Assembly (NCBI RefSeq): GCF_000157895.3
Contig: NC_022663.1
Coordinates: 3,038,001-3,102,000, forward strand
Direction: 5' to 3'
Length of the DNA: 64,000 nt
DNA from: Mycobacterium kansasii ATCC 12478
Lineage (GTDB): Bacteria; Actinomycetota; Actinomycetes; Mycobacteriales; Mycobacteriaceae
Below, piece by piece: positions 33,022 through 40,725 of this stretch. Numbering within the stretch: the stretch's first letter is position 1; every line of letters starts with the position of its first letter. The position numbers and the translations under genes are program-made. The notes beneath the pieces were generated by a model. The model saw nothing but the letters and a program-made list of their open reading frames with translations. It did no database searches and had not been told where the DNA came from.

Positions 33022-33786
33022 ATGGTGCTTGATGCCGTGGGGAACCCCCAGTCCATCCTGCTGCTGGGCGGCACGTCCGAAATCGGGCTGGCCATCTGCG
33101 AGCGCTACCTGCGCAACGCCCCGGCCCGCATCGTGCTGGCCTGCCTGCCCGACGACCCGGGCCGCGACGACGCGGTCGCTGCGATGAAGGCCGCCGGCGC
33201 GCGGTCGGTGGAACTCGTCGACTTCGACGCGGTGGACACCGAAAGCCACCCGAAGGTGATCGAACAGTGCTTTGCCGATGGTGACATAGACGTGGCCATC
33301 GTCGCTTTCGGCCTGCTCGGGGACGCCGAAGAGCTGTGGCAGAACCAGCGCAAGGCGGTGCAGATCGCCGAGATCAACTACACCGCGGCGGTTTCGGTGG
33401 GCGTGCTGCTGGCCGAGAAAATGCGCGCCCAGGGCTTCGGCCAGATCATCGCAATGAGCACCGTGGCCGGCGAACGGGTGCGCCGGTCCAACTTCGTCTA
33501 CGGCTCCACCAAGGCCGGCCTGGACGGCTTCTACCTTGGATTGTCAGAGGCATTGCGCGAGTACGGGGTTCGGGTTCTGGTGATCCGGCCGGGCCAGGTC
33601 CGTACCCGAATGAGCGCGCATATCAAGGAAGCTCCGCTGACCGTCGACAAGGAGTACGTCGCCAACCTCGCGGTGAGCGCGGCCGCAAAAGGTAAGGAAT
33701 TGGTTTGGGCGCCAGCAGCATTCCGTTACGTGATGATGGTGTTGCGACACATCCCGAGAAGCATCTTCCGCAAGCTGCCCATCTGA
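33022..33786 (+). CDS. dprE2: Decaprenylphosphoryl-D-2-keto erythropentose reductase DprE2
   Basis: A 254-residue short-chain dehydrogenase that reduces the DprE1 product to DPA. NAD(P)-binding motif LLLGGTSEIGLAI near the start, the catalytic Ser in IIAMSTVAGERV and the YxxxK motif YGSTK (FVYGSTKAGLDGFY), then VRVLVIRPGQVRTRMSAH. Directly abuts dprE1 and is followed by aftA two bases after its stop, so the three are one translational unit. Confidence 0.95.
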   Translation: MVLDAVGNPQSILLLGGTSEIGLAICERYLRNAPARIVLACLPDDPGRDDAVAAMKAAGARSVELVDFDAVDTESHPKVIEQCFADGDIDVAIVAFGLLGDAEELWQNQRKAVQIAEINYTAAVSVGVLLAEKMRAQGFGQIIAMSTVAGERVRRSNFVYGSTKAGLDGFYLGLSEALREYGVRVLVIRPGQVRTRMSAHIKEAPLTVDKEYVANLAVSAAAKGKELVWAPAAFRYVMMVLRHIPRSIFRKLPI

Positions 33787-33788
33787 GC

Positions 33789-35744
33789 ATGCCGGCCGCC
33801 CGCAACGCGCTGGCCACTATTGGCCAGATGGCCGTCGCGGTGTTGGTCGCTGTCGTGGTGGCGGTGGTAGCGCTGAACGCTATTTCGCGGGTGGAGTGGC
33901 CGGCTTTCCCCTCGTCCAACCAGCTGCATGCGCTGACCACCGTCGGCCAGGTCGGCTGTCTGGCCGGGCTGCTCGCCGTCGGCTGGGTGTGGCGCTCCGC
34001 ACGGTTTCGCCGGCTGGCGCAGCTGGGCGGGCTGGTGCTGGTGTCAGCGTTCACCGTGGTGACGTTGGGCATGCCGCTGGGGGCCACCAAGCTGTACCTA
34101 TTCGGCATCTCGGTCGACCAGCAGTTCCGCACCGAGTACCTGACCCGGCTCGCCGACAGCCCTGCCCTGCGCGACATGACCTACGTGGGGCTGCCGCCGT
34201 TCTACCCGCCGGGCTGGTTCTGGATCGGCGGGCGGGCCGCCGCCCTGACCGGCACGACGGCCTGGGAGATGTTCAAGCCGTGGGCCATCACCTCGATCAC
34301 TATCGCGGTGGCGGTCGCGCTGGTGCTGTGGTGGCGGCTGATCCGCTTCGAGTACGCGCTGCTGGTCACCATCGCCACGGCGGCGGTGACGCTGGCCTAC
34401 AGCTCGCCGGAGCCGTACGCCGCGATGATCACCGTGCTGCTGCCGCCGCTGCTGGTGTTGACCTGGTCGGGCCTGCGCGCCGGCGATCGCCGCCGCGAGC
34501 GTGACGCCACAGTCACACCCGAAGCCGAGCGTGACGCCACAGTCACACCCGCCTTGGCGACCACGACGGCCGGTTGGGCCGCCGTCGTCGGCGCCGGCGT
34601 CTTCCTGGGCTTCGCGGCGACCTGGTACACACTGCTATTCGCCTACAGCGCATTCACTGTCGCGCTGATGGCGCTGCTGCTGGCCGGGTCCCGGTGGCGA
34701 CACAGCAGAAAGGCCGCCCTGGACCCGCTGCGCCGGCTGACCGTCATAGCCGTCATCGCGGCGGCCATCGCATCCAGCACCTGGCTGCCGTATCTGCTGC
34801 GGGCGGCCCGCGACCCGGTCAGCAACACCGGCAGTGCCCAGCATTACCTGCCGGCCGACGGCGCCGAACTGACCTTCCCGATGCTGCAGTTCTCGCTGCT
34901 GGGCGCGCTGTGCCTGCTGGGCACCCTGTGGCTGGTGATCCGCGCGCGGTCGTCGACCCGGGCCGGCGCGCTGGCCATCGGCGTGCTGGCCGTCTACCTG
35001 TGGTCGCTGCTGTCGATGCTGACCACGCTGGCGCGCACCACGCTGCTGTCGTTTCGGCTGCAGCCGACGTTGACCGTGCTACTGGCCGCGGCGGGAGTGT
35101 TCGGCTTCGTGGAGGCGGCACAGGCGCTGGCCGTAAGGCGGCGCACCGTGCTCCCGGTGGCCGGCGCGATCGGACTGGCCGGCGCCATCGCGTTCAGCCA
35201 GGACATTCCCGACGTGCTGCGGCCCGACCTGACCGTCGCCTACACCGACACCGACGGCCACGGCCAGCGCGGTGACCGGCGCCCGCCCGGCTCCGAGAAG
35301 TACTACCCGGCGGTCGACGCCGCCATCCGAAAAGTCACCGGCAAACCGCGCGATCAGCTGGTGGTGCTTACCGCCGACTACAGCTTCCTGTCGTACTACC
35401 CCTATTGGGGGTTCCAGGGATTGACGTCGCACTACGCCAACCCGCTGGCGCAGTTCGACAAGCGGGCCGCCCATATCGAAAGCTGGGCCAAGCTCAGGAC
35501 CGCCGGCGAGTTCATCGCAGCCCTGGACAAGCTGCCCTGGCCGGCGCCGACGGTGTTCCTGATGCGCCGCGGCACGGGTAATACCTACACCCTGCGGCTG
35601 GCCGAAGACGTCTACCCCAATCAGCCCAACGTGCGTCGCTACACCGTGGAATTGAAGTCCGCCATCTTCGCCGATCCGCGTTTCAGCGTCGACACCATAG
35701 GTCCCTTCGTCCTGGCCATTCGCAAACCGGCGGCGGGTGCCTGA
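33789..35744 (+). CDS. aftA: Galactan 5-O-arabinofuranosyltransferase AftA
   Basis: A 651-residue GT85 membrane enzyme that adds the first arabinofuranose residues to galactan, using DPA on the outer face. Many N-terminal helices (MAVAVLVAVVVAVVALNAI, LVLVSAFTVVTLGMPLG), the loop GLPPFYPPGWFWIGGRAAALTG and a C-terminal soluble domain (VVLTADYSFLSYYPYWGFQGLTSHYANPLAQFD). A loop near residue 237 carries a duplicated ERDATVTP encoded by a tandem 30-bp repeat (34496-34551). ATG 33789 is two bases after dprE2; its TGA overlaps the embC ATG. Confidence 0.93.
   Translation: MPAARNALATIGQMAVAVLVAVVVAVVALNAISRVEWPAFPSSNQLHALTTVGQVGCLAGLLAVGWVWRSARFRRLAQLGGLVLVSAFTVVTLGMPLGATKLYLFGISVDQQFRTEYLTRLADSPALRDMTYVGLPPFYPPGWFWIGGRAAALTGTTAWEMFKPWAITSITIAVAVALVLWWRLIRFEYALLVTIATAAVTLAYSSPEPYAAMITVLLPPLLVLTWSGLRAGDRRRERDATVTPEAERDATVTPALATTTAGWAAVVGAGVFLGFAATWYTLLFAYSAFTVALMALLLAGSRWRHSRKAALDPLRRLTVIAVIAAAIASSTWLPYLLRAARDPVSNTGSAQHYLPADGAELTFPMLQFSLLGALCLLGTLWLVIRARSSTRAGALAIGVLAVYLWSLLSMLTTLARTTLLSFRLQPTLTVLLAAAGVFGFVEAAQALAVRRRTVLPVAGAIGLAGAIAFSQDIPDVLRPDLTVAYTDTDGHGQRGDRRPPGSEKYYPAVDAAIRKVTGKPRDQLVVLTADYSFLSYYPYWGFQGLTSHYANPLAQFDKRAAHIESWAKLRTAGEFIAALDKLPWPAPTVFLMRRGTGNTYTLRLAEDVYPNQPNVRRYTVELKSAIFADPRFSVDTIGPFVLAIRKPAAGA
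34496..34551. repeat. Tandem duplication inside aftA, period 30 bp
   Basis: The same 26-bp sequence, beginning CGAGCGTGACGCCACAGTCA, occurs at 34496-34521 and 34526-34551. Both copies are in frame and encode ERDATVTP twice in a loop of AftA. The first 15 bases match (R = A/G) the arms of the hairpin at 19242-19301. Confidence 0.9.
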
Positions 35745-38700
35745 TGGCCACCGAAACCGCACCGGGCGCGCTGCAACAATTACCATCTACCTCCGTGAGC
35801 GACGCGGGAGCAAACTACCGGATCGCTCGGTTCGTCGCCGCCGTCGCGGGCCTGCTCGGGACCATCCTGGCGCTGGCCACCCCGCTACTGCCGGTCGAGC
35901 AGACCACCGCGCAACTGAAGTGGCCGCAAAGCGGCACCCTAACCAGCGTCGAGGCGCCGCTGATCGGCTATGTGGCCACCGAACTCAACATCACCGTCCC
36001 GTGCCGGGCCGCCGCCGGACTGGCCGGGCCGCAGAACACCGGCAAGACCGTGCTGTTGTCGACGGTGCCCAAGCAGGCCCCCAACGCCGTCGACCGCGGG
36101 CTGCTCATCCAGCGCGCCAACGACGACCTGGTACTGGTGGTGCGCAATGTCCCGGTGGTCAGCGCTCCGCTGAGCCAGGTGCTGAGCCCCGCATGTCAGC
36201 AGTTGACGTTTACCGCCCACGCCGACAAGGTCGCCGCCGAATTTGTGGGGCTCAAACAGGGTCCCAACGCCGAACATCCCGGCGAACCGCTGCGCGGCGA
36301 GCGCGGCGGCTACGACTTTCGGCCGCAGATCGTCGGGGTGTTCACCGATCTGTCCGGGCCGACACCGCCGGGCCTGAGCTTCTCGGCGACCGTCGACACC
36401 CGCTACAGCAGCAGCCCCACCCCGCTGAAGATGGCCGCGATGATCCTCGGCCTGTTGTCGACCGCCGTCGCCCTGGTGGCACTGCACGTCCTCGACACCG
36501 CCGACGGCACCCGCCACCGGCGCATCCTGCCGCAGCGCTGGTGGTCGATCGGCGGGCTGGACGCCCTGGTCATCGCAGTGCTGGTGTGGTGGCACTTCGT
36601 CGGCGCCAACACCTCCGATGACGGCTACATCCTGACCATGGCCCGGGTGTCCGAACACGCCGGCTATATGGCGAACTATTACCGCTGGTTCGGCACACCC
36701 GAGGCGCCCTTCGGCTGGTACTACGACCTGCTGGCAATGTGGGCGCACGTCAGTACCGCCAGCGTCTGGATGCGGCTGCCCACCCTGGCGATGGCCCTGA
36801 CGTGCTGGTGGTTGATCAGCCGCGAGGTCATCCCCCGTCTCGGCCACGCCGTCAAACACAGCCGCGCTGCGGCGTGGACGGCGGCGGGCATGTTCCTGGC
36901 GGTGTGGCTGCCGCTGAACAACGGCCTGCGGCCGGAGCCGATCATCGCCCTGGGCATCCTGCTGACCTGGTGTTCGGTGGAGCGCGCGGTGGCCACCAGC
37001 CGGCTGCTGCCGGTGGCGATCGCCTGCATCCTCGGTGCGCTGACGCTGTTCTCCGGGCCGACCGGCATCGCCTCCATCGGTGCGCTGCTGGTCGCGATCG
37101 GGCCGCTGCGGACCATCCTGCACCGGCGCTATAAACAGTTCGGCGCGCTGCCGCTGCTGGCGCCGTTGCTCGCCGCCGCCACCGTTACCGCGATCCTGAT
37201 CTTCCGCGACCAGACGTTTGCCGGCGAGACACAGGCCAGCCTGCTCAAGCGTGCCGTCGGCCCGAGCCTCAAGTGGTTTGACGAACACATCCGATACGAG
37301 CGGCTGTTCATGGCCAGCCCCGACGGGTCGGTGGCCCGCCGCTTCGCGGTGCTGGCGCTGGTCGTCGCCCTCGCCGTCGCGGTGGCAATGTCGTTGCGCA
37401 AAGGACGAATCCCGGGCACGGCCGCCGGCCCCAGCCGCCGCATCATCGGGATCACCATCATCTCGTTCCTGGCCATGATGTTCACCCCGACGAAATGGAC
37501 CCACCACTTCGGGGTGTTCGCCGGGCTGGCGGGCTCACTGGGGGCGCTGGCCGCGGTCGCGGTGACCGGGGCGGCGATGCGGTCCCGACGCAACCGCACC
37601 GTGTTTGCCGCCGTGGTGATCTTCGTGATGGCGCTGTCCTTCGCCAGTGTCAACGGCTGGTGGTATGTCTCCAATTTCGGTGTGCCGTGGTCGAATTCAT
37701 TCCCGAAGTGGCGCTGGTCGCTCACCACCGCGCTGCTCGAGCTCTCGGTCGTGGTACTGGTGGTGGCGGCGTGGTTTAACTTCGTCGACACCGACGACGG
37801 GCCGCCCAAGACCCGGATTGGGGCGCGGCTGGCCCGGATAGTCCAGTCCCCGTTGGCAATTGCGACGTGGCTGCTGGTGACCATGGAGGTCGCGTCGCTG
37901 ACTCTGGGGATGATTTCCCAGTACCCGGCGTGGTCCGTCGGCCGGTCCAACCTGCAAGCTGTCACCGGCAAGACGTGCGGGCTGGCCGAAGACGTATTGG
38001 TGGAGCTCGATCCCGAGGCCGGCATGCTGCCGCCAGTGAGCGCTCCGGTTGCCGACGCTCTGGGGGCCGGACTGTCAGAAGCGTTTACGCCCAACGGAAT
38101 TCCCGCTGATGTCTCCGCCGACCCGGTAATGGAACGTCCGGGCGACCGCAGCTTCATCAACGACGACGGACTGGTCACCGGCACCGAGGCCGGTACCGAA
38201 GGCGGCACTACCGCCGCACCGGGGATCAACGGCTCCCGAGCGCGGCTGCCGTTCAACCTCGATCCCGCCCGCACCCCGGTGCTGGGTAGCTGGCGGGCCG
38301 GCGTCCAGGTGCCCGCCCTACTTCGGTCGGGCTGGTATCGCCTGCCCCCCAAGGAGGAACGTAATAAGACACCGCTGCTGGTCGTTTCGGCAGCCGGCCG
38401 CTTCGACCCCCGTGAAGTCCAGGTGCAATGGGCCACCGACGACCAAGCGGCGTCCGGACGCCCCGGCGGCTCGATGAGCTTTGCCGATGTCGGCGCGGTG
38501 CCCGCCTGGCGTAACCTACGCGCGCCGCTGTCGGCCATTCCCGACAGCGCCACCCAGATTCGCCTGGTGGCCGACGACGAGGACCTGGCTCCGCAGCACT
38601 GGATCGCCTTGACACCGCCGCGGATTCCGCGGCTGCGCACGTTACAGGACGTGGTGGGCTCCAAGGATCCGGTGTTCCTGGACTGGCTGGTCGGGCTGGC

Positions 38701-39016
38701 ATTCCCGTGCCAGCGACCGTTCGGCCATCAAAACGGCGTTGTCGAGACACCGACATGGCGGATCCTGCCGGACCGGTTCGGCGCCGAGGCCAATTCTCCC
38801 GTCATGGACAAGAACGGCGGCGGCCCCCTGGGCATCACCGAGTTGCTGCTGCGCGCGACGACGGTGGCCAGCTATCTCAAGGACGACTGGTTCCGGGACT
38901 GGGGCTCGCTGCAGCGGCTGACCCCCTACTACCCCGACGCCGAACCGGCACGCTTACAGCTGGGCACGGTGACCCGTAGCGGGCTGTGGAATCCCGCGCC
39001 GATGCGCAAGGGGTAG
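35744..39016 (+). CDS. embC: Arabinosyltransferase EmbC
   Basis: A 1090-residue GT53 membrane enzyme that extends arabinan of lipoarabinomannan from DPA. About 13 helices occupy the first 60 percent. The catalytic acidic pair is D292-D293 in NTSDDGYILTMARVSEHAGYMANYYRWFG. The C-terminal extracytoplasmic carbohydrate-binding region contains LPFNLDPARTPVLGSW, FPCQRPFGHQNGVVETPTWRI and WFRDWGSLQRLTPYY. The ATG overlaps the aftA TGA by one base. In H37Rv embA follows directly; here about 1.7 kb with a GT2 gene intervenes. Confidence 0.95.
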   Translation: MATETAPGALQQLPSTSVSDAGANYRIARFVAAVAGLLGTILALATPLLPVEQTTAQLKWPQSGTLTSVEAPLIGYVATELNITVPCRAAAGLAGPQNTGKTVLLSTVPKQAPNAVDRGLLIQRANDDLVLVVRNVPVVSAPLSQVLSPACQQLTFTAHADKVAAEFVGLKQGPNAEHPGEPLRGERGGYDFRPQIVGVFTDLSGPTPPGLSFSATVDTRYSSSPTPLKMAAMILGLLSTAVALVALHVLDTADGTRHRRILPQRWWSIGGLDALVIAVLVWWHFVGANTSDDGYILTMARVSEHAGYMANYYRWFGTPEAPFGWYYDLLAMWAHVSTASVWMRLPTLAMALTCWWLISREVIPRLGHAVKHSRAAAWTAAGMFLAVWLPLNNGLRPEPIIALGILLTWCSVERAVATSRLLPVAIACILGALTLFSGPTGIASIGALLVAIGPLRTILHRRYKQFGALPLLAPLLAAATVTAILIFRDQTFAGETQASLLKRAVGPSLKWFDEHIRYERLFMASPDGSVARRFAVLALVVALAVAVAMSLRKGRIPGTAAGPSRRIIGITIISFLAMMFTPTKWTHHFGVFAGLAGSLGALAAVAVTGAAMRSRRNRTVFAAVVIFVMALSFASVNGWWYVSNFGVPWSNSFPKWRWSLTTALLELSVVVLVVAAWFNFVDTDDGPPKTRIGARLARIVQSPLAIATWLLVTMEVASLTLGMISQYPAWSVGRSNLQAVTGKTCGLAEDVLVELDPEAGMLPPVSAPVADALGAGLSEAFTPNGIPADVSADPVMERPGDRSFINDDGLVTGTEAGTEGGTTAAPGINGSRARLPFNLDPARTPVLGSWRAGVQVPALLRSGWYRLPPKEERNKTPLLVVSAAGRFDPREVQVQWATDDQAASGRPGGSMSFADVGAVPAWRNLRAPLSAIPDSATQIRLVADDEDLAPQHWIALTPPRIPRLRTLQDVVGSKDPVFLDWLVGLAFPCQRPFGHQNGVVETPTWRILPDRFGAEANSPVMDKNGGGPLGITELLLRATTVASYLKDDWFRDWGSLQRLTPYYPDAEPARLQLGTVTRSGLWNPAPMRKG

Positions 39017-39586
39017 CGGTGGCGGTTGACCTCTTGAGTGTTGGGGCCCGGTCCACCGACTAGATCCACTACTCCACCAGGCGTCCCAGGACACCCAACC
39101 CGTTTCGGCGACCGGTTCCGGACCCCGATTTTCTGAGCGACGGCTGGATTTGTCCCCGCAATCCTTGGGAGACTTCCACGCTCTGGCGCGCCGAGGCTCG
39201 TGCCGGGTCACCAAATGCCGTCGCCGCCGCCAAGCCGACCCATGTCCCGGTCGGCTCGTGGTCGACCCAACCATGTCCCGGGTCTAGAATTTGTCAACCG
39301 TGTTTGACTACTATGTCAATGTACGTTGACGGTACTGCGGCTAGTGTCCAACCGATGGCAACCGGGCGACACCCTCGGGTGGCGCACCCGACCTCAGATT
39401 CCCGGCGGGGGTCGTGGATGCGGGCTGTGGTGTTCCTACCTCGCCGTCTTCAAACAAACCAAATAGCGGATCGTGCCCGGAGTCGTCAGAGAAATCTGGT
39501 CAAATCTCTGAATTCCCGCACGGGCCGCATTCCGGCAGACATGGAGGCCCACTGATTGCGCCTCGAAGAGATGAAGGGGCAGCAGC
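39017..39586. other. Noncoding stretch between embC and the GT2 gene, about 570 bp
   Basis: No convincing gene in six frames. It contains an 11-bp direct repeat (CCATGTCCCGG at 39240-39250 and 39271-39281), two 16-bp palindromes at 39293-39308 and 39315-39330, and becomes richer in A+T toward the GT2 gene. The size and composition suggest material that arrived together with the GT2 gene. Confidence 0.6.
39293..39330. promoter_or_regulatory. Pair of identical-geometry palindromes, GTCAA-N6-TTGAC
   Basis: Two 16-bp inverted repeats, GTCAA-CCGTGT-TTGAC at 39293-39308 and GTCAA-TGTACG-TTGAC at 39315-39330, lie with centres 22 bp apart, about two helix turns. This looks like a double operator for a dimeric regulator, possibly controlling the GT2 gene 257 bp downstream. 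The TTGAC halves could also serve as -35 elements. Confidence 0.55.
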
Positions 39587-40537
39587 GTGTCGCAACAGCC
39601 GTCCGTGACGATCGTTATTCCGGCCTACAACGAGGGCGGGTTTATCGGCAATTGCCTGGAGTCGTGTATCAACCAAAGCTCGTTACCGGAAGAGATCATC
39701 GTCGTCAACAACAACTCGGTCGACGAGACCGCGTCGATCGTGTACCGCTATCAAGCGGAGAACCCGCATATCGACATACGTCTGCTCCATCAAAACGACC
39801 ATCAGGGCATTACTCCGACGCGTAACCATGGCTTCGACAATGCTTCGCATGATGTGATTGGCCGCATCGATGCCGACTCCTGTATCAGCCCCGATTGGGT
39901 TCAAACTATTCGGCGCTGCTTCCAGGACCCTGATATCGCAGCGGTCACCGGCCCGGTCTTCTATTACGACATGCCCTTGCAGAGGTTCATCCTTTGGCTC
40001 GACGACAAAACACGCCAAATGCTGCACCGCAATGCACGGGACGAAGGGTTTCTCTACGGATCCAATATGGCCATTCGCGCCTCGGCCTGGAAAGAGGTCC
40101 GGCAGCTAACACATCTGGATACCGAGAACCTACTTCACGAGGATATCGACCTGGCGCTGACATTGGTCGAAAACAACCTGCCGATCGCCTACGATCCCAC
40201 CCTCGTCGCGGGACTCTCGGGGCGCCGAGTGGAGAGCTCGCCACGAGATTTCTACCGGTATGCGACGCGCTACGGCAGGACGACGCGGCTCCACGGAATC
40301 AGAAGCCGTATGGCGCCGATAGTTACCGCGATTCTTCTATTGGGATATTTTCCGGTTCACGCGATAAGGCTCTCGTACGATGCCGAGAATCGACAGCTTT
40401 CCCTATCAAAGCTATACAGCGGGAGCACGCTGCTTTCCGGAGCGGCCCGGATACCTGCGCATTTGAGACGGCTCCTCCTGGCCCTAGGCAGGAGTTTTCG
40501 CAGGTCTGGGCCGCCAGCCCGGTTCCCGACGAGGTAG
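39587..40537 (+). CDS. GT2-family glycosyltransferase inserted between embC and embA
   Basis: A 316-residue GT-A fold transferase. VTIVIPAYNEGGFIGNCLESC opens the nucleotide-binding half, IIVVNNNSVDETASI follows, and the DxD motif is D95-A-D97 (GRIDADSC). GSNMAIRASAW and the catalytic-base motif HEDIDLALTL (E185-D186) complete the set. One membrane helix near 243-260 (APIVTAILLLGYFPVHAI) suggests membrane association. Donor and acceptor unknown. Two sampled 60-base rows contain 29 and 31 G+C, against 40 in a matching embC row, which points to acquired DNA. GTG 39587 follows AAGGGG. It interrupts the usual embC-embA junction. Confidence 0.88.
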   Translation: MSQQPSVTIVIPAYNEGGFIGNCLESCINQSSLPEEIIVVNNNSVDETASIVYRYQAENPHIDIRLLHQNDHQGITPTRNHGFDNASHDVIGRIDADSCISPDWVQTIRRCFQDPDIAAVTGPVFYYDMPLQRFILWLDDKTRQMLHRNARDEGFLYGSNMAIRASAWKEVRQLTHLDTENLLHEDIDLALTLVENNLPIAYDPTLVAGLSGRRVESSPRDFYRYATRYGRTTRLHGIRSRMAPIVTAILLLGYFPVHAIRLSYDAENRQLSLSKLYSGSTLLSGAARIPAHLRRLLLALGRSFRRSGPPARFPTR

Positions 40538-40725
40538 CCGCAGTGTGGCGGACCGCAGCACCCCACCGGCCGAGCCCGCGCTGACTGCGCTGAGACTGCG
40601 CCCGCATCGCCGCTCTCTCGGCGCCGGCTTCACGCACCTGACGCAGACCCGGTCGCAATAACCCCCCACGCTGTCCGGCCCCGCATCTCAAAGCCACTCA
40701 GCCTCGTCGCCTACGATCGACCCTC

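Noticed and set aside
39240..39281. Direct repeat CCATGTCCCGG as insertion-sequence end
   Set aside because: Two copies 31 bp apart in direct orientation, without transposase fragment or target duplication. Too little to call a mobile element.
39304..39555. An 83-codon plus-strand frame between embC and the GT2 gene
   Set aside because: It runs through the palindromes and the A+T-rich promoter-like patch and has no protein-like pattern.
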